Of a stretch of DNA of 64,000 nt, positions 13,201 to 25,334 are shown one piece after another. The position numbers and the translations under genes were made by a program. Where the stretch lies: assembly GCA_947846985.1 (NCBI GenBank), contig CANTUZ010000005.1:10596001-10660000 (forward strand), given 5' to 3'. Below the pieces are notes generated by a model that was given only the letters and a program-made list of their open reading frames with translations, had not been told where the DNA came from and searched no databases. Positions within the stretch are counted from its first letter, which is position 1; each line of letters opens with the position of its first letter. The DNA comes from Fratercula arctica (Eukaryota; Chordata; Aves; Charadriiformes; Alcidae).

Positions 13201-16200
13201 AAAGAAGAAAAAAAAACTTTTTCTAAAAGTAGGTCTTGGCTATGGTAGTACATTAATATGCACAAGCTTGTTTGTTGGCCCACAGGCCAGCTGGCATGGA
13301 ATGGCTCATACCCACACCATTAAGCTCTCTTCCCCACCAAAACAGGCTGCATTCAAACTGCATATTGGGAAGGCTCCTCGACCAGTGCTGACTCATGAAT
13401 CACAACTAGCTCCTGTTTGCAAAGTGGCAGTGAGCTCAGGCCAAAATCAAGCAGGAGATTTTTAAAAGTGTGACAATACAGACAATGAAGCTCTGACACA
13501 TGCCAATGTTCCCTGGCACTATTTAATTTACTAAAATCAATATATCCTGAATGTTCTTGAACTGAAAAATTAGTTCTTTGTAGAAAAATAACCTGTGCCT
13601 TGCACACCGAGATCAGGTATTCTATACATATTTAAGCATGGTGGAATCTGAATATATTGTGTAACATGAAATAGCAGTTGCATACAAACCAACAGCTTTA
13701 GTCAGTTTTCAGCTTAAGTGGCCTAATCATTTCATTTTAATCATCCTGCTTCATGATGAAGGCTCAGACAAGGAAGAAGAGCCACACAGCAGTTCTATTA
13801 CTTCACTTCCTCACATGCTAGTCCTAACAGTTTTATTACAGTACTTTTTAATAAAATGAGGAAATGATAGTCAGCTGAGAGCATCAAAATTGCTATACTG
13901 ATTCTGTTAGTGCAAATCATCGTATCTTTTGAATGGCAACAAACACAGGGCATGAAGCTAGGTATGACGGCTGTGCTATTGATCTTGAGCATCAGGTCTG
14001 TTAGCCTAGGAAGGATGTTCTAAAGTTGAGCTAACTGAGTTTTTAAACTTTAGAAACATTTTCTTGCTCACTGAAGGGCAGAAAAACATTTTAGGTAGCA
14101 TTTAGACTTTCACAAACCCTGAGAATGCTGCTGGTCCCTGCCATAATGAAGAGTGACTGCTGCTTCTTAATTTTGGCTACTTATAAACCTGTCTGTACAG
14201 CTGGGATCCAGCTGTATGCTTTCAGGTACTTCAGCATTAACACTGATGCACTGAGATTTATGAGATATTGTGACAACCAATGAAATGCTAGTTCACTTCT
14301 ACCTTTTCAAAAAGTACCTATGAGATCTCTAAACTGCCACACAATACTTAGTCCTGCTTCTTTTATAGCCACTTGCAACAGTACATAAAAGAGCTCATTG
14401 AAGGGCTGAAGCAAGACCACTCAACAAACTTCAGCTTAGACACTTAAGTTTTGCACTCCCGTGGACTGGCACGCTGTACAGTGAGACCCCGTATCATGAT
14501 TAGTAAGTGAAGACGTTCTTCATGTAACTTCATCACACAAATACTCGAGGCCCTAAACATCAAAGACCTTTGAAACAAAATATTTGAGCACAACACAATC
14601 TTTACCCTTTTTTCCCAACACAGTGTATAAAATGTAAAAGTCCTCTTAACCTCACTTCACAGAATCTAAAAATAACTATAGTCAACGGATAATGAAAGAC
14701 GGATCCTTCCAGAAGATGGCTGAGAGTGGCTAAGCTAGGCTTTTCCTGTAAAATGACCACTGGAGAAGCCTCTCTCTTTCCAAAAAGGCAGGCCTCCAGA
14801 GATTGCTTAGATAGTTAAACTTCTCTAGCCAAAATTAATCTTTCTGAATAGGTCTCAAGTCTGTTTTCACCTCTAAAATGGGTAAGCAGTACTTCTATAT
14901 TTCACAGCAGCACTACAAGGATGAACACATTAAAGATTATAACAAGGCAAGGTTTAAAGACCTCTCTCAGAGGGGAAAAAAAAAAAAAAGGCAGACATTA
15001 TTTTCAGGACAAGCTCTTTAGGACTAAAAGACAATGTGAAGTGTTCAAATATTACACTTCTGTATATGCAGCTAACCAGAAATCTCCTAGATTTGTCTAA
15101 TTCCCACAAGAGGTCAGTGGCAGCTTTCTCCTGTCCTTGTCCAGAACTCCAGTCACTGGACTACTCTTTCTCTTTCCATGTGAACAAAAGGTTCTGCACA
15201 GTATCAGCACAGAAATTGGGCTGCCTCATATCCAGCACTTTATCAAGGCAGCTGGTGATCTACCTGCAACCTACAATGTATAACAACTCCTAAATCTTGT
15301 ATGTCTTGAAACTGTAGATAAGACATGAGAAAGTTCATGGGCTAACAGGTAAGAGGATAGAGAGAATTTTGCCTTCATAAATACCCAAGCAATCCATTGA
15401 TATTATTTATCTTACAGTTAAATTTTACTCTCCACAGTTAAATCTTGTTGGTTTTTTTTAATTAAGCTTTCTCTTTGCTCATTAAATGAGGTTAAAAAAC
15501 AAAAAATCTGATTTAATAAAGTTCACCTTAGCACAGCGAAGGATTATTCCATACTAACAACAGCCCTAATCTTCCATCTGTTTTTAAAAACCATTCCTGC
15601 TTTTCACTGTTTCTGTTGTGCTTTTCAAAAGCACCAACTTCAAAATCTTCCCTTCTGCAACCATCTTTCTGCAGATGCCATGTACTGCATATACACAGTA
15701 TCATCACATCATTCACAAACTTCTGAACATTTTTAAAGGTTTCAGTATCATAATTGGAGCCCTAAGGGCCTGCAGGATAAAGTCAACCTGTCCCTGAATG
15801 GGACAGGGAGAGAAAAGAATCTCCTAGCTGAATAAGGAGCATTCAGGATTTGGTGAATGGTCTTGATCTCAAGATCCTCATTCAGTAAGCAGGCAATTAT
15901 TGTTGTGCTATGTGGGCTGCAGCAAGGGATTAGGTGAATCAGGCATCTCTGGGTTAGAAGCTTCCTGGGAAACCTGCCAACAGTCACTTCCTGAAAGACT
16001 ATTTCTTACCCAATTCTTTCACTCTGACACGTCTTGTAATTGTTGTTTTATGACCCCGTTCGGTTTTCTGCATCAACTGGGATGATAACATTACCATAAC
16101 AACAAGTCTCTATCTAATGAGACCAATTATTCAAAGGTTATTTCTTGTCTTGAGACAAATCATAGGCTGTCACTACTTCCTTTTTCTCCAGTGACAGGAT

Positions 16201-18714
16201 ATCAAGAGTGACTTGAAAGTTTCCTCATCTTGGGAAGTTTCATGTAAACACTAAAGTGTGTCCTTACAAGGCAGAGGAACAGTGCCCTGCTTCATCAGAG
16301 CAATATGGAACAAAGGGGACTTCTGCTTGCCCTAGTGAAAGGACTCATGGAATCTCAGCTGCTTCATTCTGAATCACATAAACACTGAAAAAAGCAAAAA
16401 GTCAAGTAGAAGTGATTGTGATAAAGGGACAAATGACAGAACAGATTAAGCCAAGTGAAACCTCATTTACTCCAAAATAACTTGCATCCTTGTCAACACT
16501 AGATAACAAAGACCATAAAGAGATCTACCATAACAAAGCACATGCTTTTCCCAGTCAAAGGTCTGATGTGTTTCTGCTCTGATATCTAACTGTGATGCAG
16601 ATAATTGTGAAAGGCAACAAGAAGTCAAAATACATGGTATGCCAAAACCATAAGAAAGCCAGTGTCAAAACTGAGATTATAATGTAAATTCCTTAATTTT
16701 ATTGATATGAAAAGATTCACGTCTCTTGTAACATGCTTCTTCCCGCTGGAAAGGACGTGCATGTTACATAGGGTACAAAGCTCTAATGACAAAGGAAAAC
16801 ATTTAAGATCTATTAGCTGGCTTGCTACATATGACAATATACTGGTAATGATCTGACTGATGTGATTGTGCCTGACAGAAGGACTCTAGATAAAATGTGG
16901 GCTTTGGGCTGTTCATGTCTCAATCTCCTAGCACTCTCTGAACCAGCATGCTTGGCTTTGCATGCACAATACACCCTGTAAAGGACAACTTCTGTGTCAG
17001 TTACTGCACTAAATTACCTCACCTGTAGAAAAGCTGAGAAGGGATGCAAATTAACAAGAGACAAATAATAAACTGTGTAAATAATGTCATCACAGCAAAT
17101 GAAAGCAAAGTGACTTGACATAACTAAATTTCAATTCCATTTATACTGCAGTAAGGGCTCTGAAAAGAGACACACAAAAGTATCTGGAGAATGATGGAAA
17201 AGGCTTACTGAATGAGGATTAATAAATAGCAGTAGTTTGATTTTGGTTTGGTGATCTCAATCTTTAATCATAAAACAAAATTTCTAATGTTCACGATGGG
17301 ATTCACAAAAAGCTTTTATTCTGAACAATTTCAGCACTAGAATTATTCATTATCCAACCATGTACTTCTTTAGGATCTTCTGAAGTCATACTTTCCTTCA
17401 CATTTCCACAAAAGTAACAATGCAGATATTTCTGTGTTAGTAATCTTACTCCATACAGCCACAAGATAGATAGATGTGCTCCTCGACAGACTCTACCACC
17501 TAGACTGACACATGCCTTTGCTGTCCTTTGATCTTCCTATGTGCTTCCTTCCCATGGAAAGCAAGAAATGGGGGAAAGGGAAACCTGGCTTGCACTTGAG
17601 GCTTGTCTTAACAGGGAATCATGTCTAGACACACAATGTAGACATAGCATTAGAAAGTCTATTACCTACACACTTTAATTTACACTCTGTTGGGACTCGG
17701 CTAGAGAAAACACATATGTGTTTAAGACCATCCCTATTAAAACATGGAATGAAGCATATATTTAAACATGTGATCCAATTTTATAAATTCAGTGAGTCCT
17801 AGGTATATGTAACTGTATGTTTTTCTGGATAGGAATGTTTTCTTGTATCAGAATTTTTGTTGGGTTTTAAGTACATTCTTGTATTAGTTGTGTACATTTA
17901 AAATACACAAATATCTCATGTTGAAGGATATGCGGGACAAGCTTATTACTCATATAGTAAAATAAATCAATTCAACTTGACTGTACATGAATTTAAATTC
18001 AAGTGTGTTCCATAAATCATTAGGGTATCAAAGACAAGAGAAAGCAGAAGCTGACAGAATCAAGGTGGTATAGTAGTTTTGCATAGAAACAGTATGAAAA
18101 GGCATAATATTCAGTTACTAATAATGTTGCTAGAACCTTTCATGAAACTTTGGTCCCAATCGTGAAAGGAAGTTTTGCTGCAAAGTTTAGTAAGTCTAGA
18201 TTTGGCTTTCCCTGTTTTCTTTCTCCTCCTCTTCAGTCTCACCAGTTCCCCAGAAAGATAAAGATAAATATCCATGATAATATCTTGACTCAATGGACTT
18301 CAAAGAAATAACTGTATGTATTGTAGCTTTGCTTCAGTTAGAATTACAGGATTGTTGATTTTATCAAATAATAATGTATATATTTCTGAAGTGTAAAAAT
18401 AAAACTATTTAAGCATATGACAATATTGCTGATTTAGTCTGAAAAATATTCCAACTCAGAGTAGAGTTGATGTATTTGAGTGACATACAGATTAATTAAA
18501 GATGAAAAAACAAATCTCAATGTGAAATAATGAACACTGTAGCTTCATGCAATATATTTTATCTAGGACTTAACTTCGTAACAAGAATGCAACATCCATG
18601 ACCTTTAACAGATCAACTTATAAATACTAATTGGAGTAAGCTGTATAGACAGGTGTGTCAGGCTATGATAAAAATTACCTTGCCAACAATATCCTGATGC
18701 AATCTTCTCTCATT
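10263..18714. other. No gene recognised
   Basis: AT-rich intergenic or intronic sequence. Frames of 60-105 codons occur on both strands (for example 11722-12039 plus, 12791-13057 plus, 15748-15987 minus), but none shows a known domain or a consistent splice structure. There are scattered poly-A/poly-T runs and no defined repeat family. Confidence 0.45.
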
Positions 18715-20269
18715 TCAGACTTGCGTATATTGGGTGATACGCTCTAATCCTTCCTCAAATGCATCAGTAGCACGTTTCTGAATTTGGAATACTGCAGACC
18801 TAGATGATGAAAAGCATAACATTATTTAATCAGAACAATTAAGACAAAATTATCTGCCCTATCAGCTATCCGTCTCATACAGAATCTGTCGAAGAATTGA
18901 TATGATTTATGTGAAAAAAAATTGCTTGGGACTAGAAAACCTAAAATCATTAAACATTAAACAAAGTAAGGGTAACACTAGTCCTTTCTGTGTAAAAAAT
19001 ATGCTTGGGGTTTTTTATCGTATTCTAACAATATAAACTCTAACAACCCTGCTATAGCGAGGTCACAGTTTGAGTTGGTTCTTGTCCAACATATCAAAAC
19101 TGACTTCACATGATTTCTATTTTTGTTGCTAGATGACAGGATTCAAGTACTACTTGAAAAAACCTAACCAAAACAACTCAGAATATCTTTTTCTTTCTGA
19201 TCATCATTCCACTATTAGCATGTTATTCAGTAACAGTAGCAGAGCAGCCATGACATACAGTTCGCCAAGCTTTTAGAAAAATACTGAAAAAAAGATACGA
19301 AAAAAAATTCACACTACAGCTACAGTGGGAACCTGGAGGAAAATGGTGATGGCACGTCATCAAAAACCACTACTATATTATATGTTTTTCTGGTTACATT
19401 AGCTTTACATAGATATGATGTGAAATTCTGGCCCAATACTTGTATCTCTAATTTCATCTGGTACCTTTTTCAGCATATTTTCCTCTCTTTTGAGATTTAG
19501 GATCTTTTTTTTTTCTTTTTCTCATTTTTTCTGTATTTTGCAGTTGCACTGCAGATAAGCACAAAAATTCATGCCTGCTTTATAACTCCTTTTATACTGA
19601 CAGAGCAATCCTTAGACATGGACTGTCTAGAAAAGACACATTGAAGTCATTACTCCAGTGAACTACATTTCTTTCTTCCAAGAGAGGATACTGGTACTAA
19701 GCCTTAACAAGGGCTCAGTATATATACATGTGCTTAGTGACTGTTCAAGCAGCTCCTTTGTCTGCCCATTAGCGTCTAAAATCAAAATGAGATTTGGCGA
19801 ATTTCATGTATTGCTCTGTATAAATAAAACTGCATGAATGGACACAAAACAATCATCTATTTTTTTTAAACTTCTCACTTGTCTAAGTAAATTCACCTAC
19901 ACGGAAATTAATTGGACAAATACAATTTACTTTTTATCCAGGGAAGCTTACTGTTAACTACCCTAACATCTCCTTTTAGCGTAATCCTATCCAGGAATCC
20001 ATTCTGAGAAGAAAAAGAATTAAGAAAAAATAAAACAATTTCTTATATTTATATTGCCACTGGGACCCAAATGACACACTTTTGCTTTCAGGTTATTTTA
20101 TTCTCTAGAAGTCCACATCTAGAAGCACCTAAAAGATCCAGTGTGGAAGAGACACCCTCAAAAAAAGTTAGAATATTCAGCACTCTAAGCTTGAAAATAC
20201 TAAGAATAATCTCACATTTTCATCAGATGGTGATGTAGATGATACAATGTCATTGGCACTAAATGATTC
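18715..20269 (-). other. Exon-like intervals of unknown gene (weak)
   Basis: Three minus-strand intervals look like exons. 20216-20269 (54 nt) follows a T-rich AG and ends at GTGAGA; it reads ESFSANDIVSSTSPSDEN. 19952-20003 (52 nt) follows a strong TTCTTTTTCTTCTCAG acceptor, ends at GTAAGC and reads NGFLDRITLKGDVRVVN. These two join in frame across a 212-bp gap. 18715-18799 follows a CATCATCTAG acceptor and reads 27 residues ending TQV then TGA, but its phase does not fit the previous interval, so an exon would be missing between them. I recognise no protein family. Intervals this short with passable splice sites arise often by chance in AT-rich DNA. Confidence 0.18.
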
Positions 20270-20644
20270 CTAAAAAAATTTTGCCAAATATTATTTAACA
20301 CTTTGACCAATCTTTTAATCCTACGCGACACAGGTAAGCCCTAGAAATGTCCTTCTACCACCTTAATATATACTCAAAAATCAGTGCAAATTTTTAAAAG
20401 TTTTTCAATAACCTATATGACCTTTTTCCTCGTAGATATTTGTGTGTGTGTATATATAATTATTTTTTGCACTTTCATGTTCTTTTCTGAAGAAAAATCA
20501 GTGTTTCTGTTTTTTCCTGAAAGATCTCAGGAAAAAAAGAGGTGCTATCAATAACTATAACAGCTACAACTAAATAGCAACTATTTTTTTCAAATGGTAA
20601 TGTTCAGTCCATTAAAATCTAACAATGGAACAAAGATAAAGTTT

Positions 20645-20725
20645 GTGGGAAGATGCAATATCTTTTATTAGACCAATTAACAGAGTTTAAAAAGACAGAC
20701 TGTCAAAGAAGGGTGAGCACTGCAT
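20645..20725 (+). repeat. Ancient interspersed repeat, copy 1 (family not named)
   Basis: The block around CTTTTATTAGACCAATTA recurs in related form near 26.8 kb (CTTTTATTAGATCAAATG). I recall this motif from old interspersed repeats shared across amniotes, but I cannot name the family from sequence alone. It is non-coding. Confidence 0.35.
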
Positions 20726-23700
20726 GATAGCGTATTTATTTTTCCGTATGTACGAGCTACTGTGACACCTTCCTCTGCAAGACTTCCATCTCAATTAATG
20801 CTTTCATTACCAGTGATGATTTCATCAGTTTGGCACCTGCCTGTTCTATCCATTGCCAGTGAACCCTCTCTAGGCAGTAAGAAAAGACTCTGGCCCATGG
20901 AGAAACCATTTAAATAAATCTGTAATTTTTGTTTCTATGGAAACATACACCTTGCAGCTTTCCCAAGCTAATAGTCAAGTTAGCGTCTCAGTCATGTTCT
21001 TTTATTTTGGTATCTTCCCTTTAACCGTCATATGATATTTTACTCTCATGATCGTCTTTTTTGGAGAAAATATGCTACTGCCACTGTTTGCCCTTAGTTC
21101 TGATTGGTATTCGTTTAACCTTGACTGAGTCTTTGACTGCAGGTTTTCCATTTTCAATTTTTAAGTGTTTTAGATCCTTTTAATGAACTTTTTCTCTACC
21201 TCCTACATAGTCATTTTCTCTGGAGAGAACTCCAGACGATGCCTACCCAAACAGTCAGGCCAGTTTCTGGGAAGTCACTTGACACATCAACCAAAATGTG
21301 CTTCAATAACCAAGGAAACAAGTACACCCATTTGTGTATTAACTGTTAGTCTGAAAACTTACAACAATATTGCATTAATTTTCCTGACCTTTATAGTTGA
21401 TAATGTGTCAAGAGATTTTTTCTTACCTATTTTCATACCTAATGGTTACTTTTCTTTAACATAGTCTTCAAATTATCTGATCTTCTCTTTCCAATTACTG
21501 TATTTCCTTCATGACTGACGATAGGAGGCTTCTGATAAACTTATATGTCCAGGCCCTCCAGACAACATACTGAGAAATAGGGGTTCTAATTAGAGCTGGT
21601 TTCAAAAGCTTTCTAATAAAAAATAACAGAACTATCCTTGTTATCTTCAGCACCAGATGAAGGTTGCTATCATGCTCCTATCAACCTGAAGAACCTCTCA
21701 ATTTGGCCTTCAAAGAGTCTGCCTGTGCCCATCATGAGAAAACACGCACTGTCCTCCAACATCATTGTCCTCCAATTGAAATTTTCAAGTAACTACTGCC
21801 ATGAGTCACTTTCAAATACCAATATACATAGGGAAGTTCCCACAGGCTATCTAGCAGCTATGAACACACTTCCCCTTTGCAGGACTGACAAGAAGATGCA
21901 GCAGTGGATACACGCCTCCCCTCCCTTGAAGTTAACATCCTTATAATAATATACAGCACCTTATAATAAAGGTGGGAACAGATTCTCATCATAAAAAGCC
22001 TCTGTTCCTATTGTCATGCAGCAGAGGAATCTAAGAAAGGCTTGTCCTTTGAGACAGTAATCTTTGTTACTGCTCTACTGCTGTCTGATTTTTAACCTTT
22101 TTCAGAATCTTCTGCAGTTTTAAAATTCTTAGTGACACAGCAACATTTCCTTCATCAGGAAGTGTTCAATGTCCATAAGAAAAGGCCTTCAACCTATGGA
22201 TCCTTGCATATTTGCTGTTGCATTAAACATTAAAAATAATGAGCATAATCATTGATATAGTTCTTCCTAATTGGATATTCTTTCCATACTCCCCTAAAAT
22301 GAATAATTAAAACAGTAGCCTGGCTTCATCTTCAAAATCCAAAGCATTTTTCTTCTATTTCAGCAGAGAGAAAGACGGGCTTCCTTGTATCACTCAACTG
22401 CAAGTCATTACAAAGGCCTTTGTGACTATAAAAAAAAAATCTTGATTTCACTGTGGCTTTCTAACACACAAGCCATCACACCAGCAGTGGACATGAGTGC
22501 AAAATGGGTGTCTTGAATAGTACACATCTCCTCTGCAATACTCACAGCTCCTTCCTCTGAAGTAAATCAGAAAGTGTTTCAGAGCTCCTTGAACAAAATC
22601 TTCCAACTTGGTTTGATTAATTAGTGTAGTCAGAACCCTTTTGCAAGACTAGTATTATATCTTCATTAATTGCCTAATGCTTCTTTTGCCTTGGGAAATT
22701 TGATTAATGGTCTTCAAACAAAACATCTGGTCATACACAGAAGCAATCACTCACTCCTCTAATGGTATACAGATCATAAAGGCACTAGTATTGGTACATG
22801 TAGCACAGTCTGCTGCTGCTGTCTCTGTTGTTCCAGCACGCAGTATCCATTTTAAGTGATTGTCAGCCAAATGTCTTTCTGTGCTTGATGCACAGGCACT
22901 CAATCCTGTTCTTGGTTTCATATGTAAATTAGTGCAACTCCCAATTTCCATTGGACAAAATATTCATGCTTCAAATTTTGTACAAACTGCCTTTTCAGAG
23001 CCTGTACTAACTAATCCCCCAAACAATCACAAGAAACAAACAAAAAACCATATTCTTCAAGCTTGACTGTTCCTAGCCATCTCAAGGATTTTCTGTCTCT
23101 ACCATCCTGATTTCTTTTTCTTCAGTGAGCCATGCTATCTCTATTACTTTTGTACAGAAAAAAAATACTGAGTTGTCAGAATAAGTCAGTAAAAGTCACT
23201 CTGCACCATTATATGAGGTCCTAGCACTTTTGCACAAGATGATTTGGATGACCCTGAATGCCCACACAGAGCTCTACCACCCAACCATCTGTTAGTGTAT
23301 GCACATGCCTGCTCACACAGGTGCAGCTGTGAGTGGGTTCGTTTTATAGTTTCACCTAAAAAAGAGCTATTTCTATTCAGTGCATGTCCAAGGTAAGTAG
23401 TGGGTTACTCAGCTCAGCATGAAAATCACACAGAAAATTCCTCTGCAATATTCCATAGGATCTGACAGAACAGTGGTGAGAGCGTGCATTGTAAGTCTCC
23501 AAAACAGGTTAGTAGAGCCTAAAATGTGAAAGTCTTGCTCAAAACAGCTTCTAGAACACTCTCAAAAGCAGTTTCTATCACCTAACCGCCGCTCTAATTC
23601 CTGTAATTTTTAAGCACTTCAAGAAGGCCACCTAGGTGCTCAGTCTTTTTGCCAAGGAAGTATACTACTAGAAATCTAAGAATATAAAATTATAAAATTT

Positions 23701-24790
23701 TATTATATTATTTGGACTCTGGTATCTACGGCAAAGTGCCTTAAATTAAGAATTCAATTTTTATATTTTAGTTTTTAAAATGGGATTTGAGAGTCAAGTC
23801 TTGGGCACTAAATTTCAAGTTAAAAAACAAGGTGATTTGTGTCCTCAGAGATTTTAATAAGTATCTTGGTCACCAGAACTTACTCCTAATACCTCCAGAT
23901 GCTTGTGAAAAAAAATAAAAGGATTTTCAAACAGAGAAAGATGAATTAAAATTAAAATAAAATTTCATCCTCTATACGTGCTATTGCATATTGTTCATAA
24001 AATATTGTCCACAAAATACTTTTAGAGCCCTGGCTATAAACAGTCAGACACGTTGCACTTATGTGCAATCTATTGTGGTTATTAAATAGCGTGTTAGATT
24101 CTGAGAAAATAACATGTTCTGATACTAACTACTTTTAACCACATTGTTATGCATTCTTCTTCTGAAGGAATGGGTTATATTTGCATATATCACAGTGAAA
24201 AGAATAAAAGCCAAAGATCAGTACTCCACTTAACAGCATCAATATACTCGAATCTTTTCCAGGCCAGACACTGAAAAGAAGTATCATTCACTTAATGGGT
24301 GGTTACGTATGCCCCCCTGGTACAAATATTTAATGATTTATACTGATGCATTTCTAAAATACTTTTTCAGACAGATTTGTGGGAGCTATTCTGGGTACAG
24401 GAAGGCACCTTCATCTTCTGAGAGTGCAAATCTGAAAAAAGTAGTCAACAAATGATAAAGATAAAGTCATATTTTGGAATCAAGACAAAATGAAGAGTAA
24501 AAGGTACTGCCTAAGGTAATGGCTATTAAGCTATTTAGAGTGCTTTCAACTGACAGTATCCATTTTTTATCCTCCTGACTTGAAGAAGCCAAATGACAAA
24601 ATACCCATTTGAGGTAGTCAATGACCGATCATGTCTGAAGCACTCAGGACAGAAAATTCCAGTGTTTATTTTTGTCCAAATTAGTTTGAAGGACTTCTGA
24701 GAGGTAAAAGGACAACAAGGTCTATCCCATGACGGCTATTCTACTCTGATTTGTCTATGGCATTCCCTGAATAATGAAAGAAAAGAGAAA
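20726..24790. other. No gene recognised
   Basis: Gene-poor AT-rich sequence. A plus-strand donor-like AAGGTAAGT near 23390 follows an acceptor-like CTATTTCTATTCAG by only 12 bases; without flanking exons it cannot be interpreted. No other structure was seen. Confidence 0.4.
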
Positions 24791-25314
24791 ATCATAGAAT
24801 CATAGAACCATATGGTTGGAAGGGACCTCTGGAGATCATCTAGTCCAACCCCCTGCCAGAGCAGGGTCACCCAGAGCAGGTTGCACAGGAATGCATCCAG
24901 GTGGGTTTTGAATGTCGCCAGAGATGGAGACTCCACCACCTCTCTGGGCAGCCTGTGCCAGGGCTCTGCCACCCTCAGGGTAAAGAAGTTCCTCCTCATG
25001 TTTAGGTGGAACTTCCTACGCTCAAGTTTGTGCCCATTACCTCTTGTCCTGTCGCTGGGCATCACTGAAAAGAGCCTGGCCCCATCCTCCCAACACCCAC
25101 CCGTTAAGTATTTATAAGCATTGATAAGGTCCCCCCTCAGCCATCTTTTTTCCAGACTGAAGAGACCCAAATCCCTCAGCCTTTCTTCGTAAGAGAGGTC
25201 TTCTAGACCCCTAATCATCTTGGTAGCCCTTTGCTGCACCCTCTCCAGCAGTTCCCTGTCCTTCTTGAACCGGGGAGCCCAGAGCTGGACACAATACTCC
25301 AGGTGCGGCCTCAC
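24736..25314 (-). pseudogene. CR1 ORF2 C-terminal remnant with stop-codon loss
   Basis: The 192-codon frame starts inside ORF2 ([20 protein letters not shown]) and contains only the region after the reverse-transcriptase core, with no YRPVSL or FADD block. At the normal C-terminus, CNLL is followed by TGG rather than TAG, adding about 40 residues from the CR1 3' untranslated part, tail and flank. It cannot encode an enzyme. Compare the same position in the copy at 3767, where TAG is intact. Confidence 0.85.
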
Positions 25315-25334
25315 CAGGGCAGAGTAGAGGGGGA
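24791..25334 (-). mobile_element. CR1 LINE 3' fragment, close relative of the 3671-5465 copy
   Basis: A minus-strand CR1 3' end with a tail of ATTCTATGAT units at about 24791-24812, followed by sequence very similar to the 3' third of the copy at 3671-5465. Similarity stops near 25334, which is the 5' truncation point. It encodes only the last part of ORF2. The family stop codon TAG after CNLL is TGG here, so the reading frame runs on through the 3' untranslated part into flanking DNA and ends at 24736. Confidence 0.92.

Noticed and set aside
19441..19500. Minus-strand frame reading NLKREENMLKKVPDEIRDTS
   Set aside because: There is no acceptor: the upstream minus-strand sequence is polypurine. 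It illustrates how often protein-like frames occur by chance here.
23376..23387. Possible 12-nt plus-strand microexon between ATTCAG and GTAAGTAG
   Set aside because: The splice sites look good, but no upstream or downstream plus-strand exon exists to join it.
24812..25117. Plus-strand frame of 101 codons
   Set aside because: Antisense shadow of the CR1 fragment.
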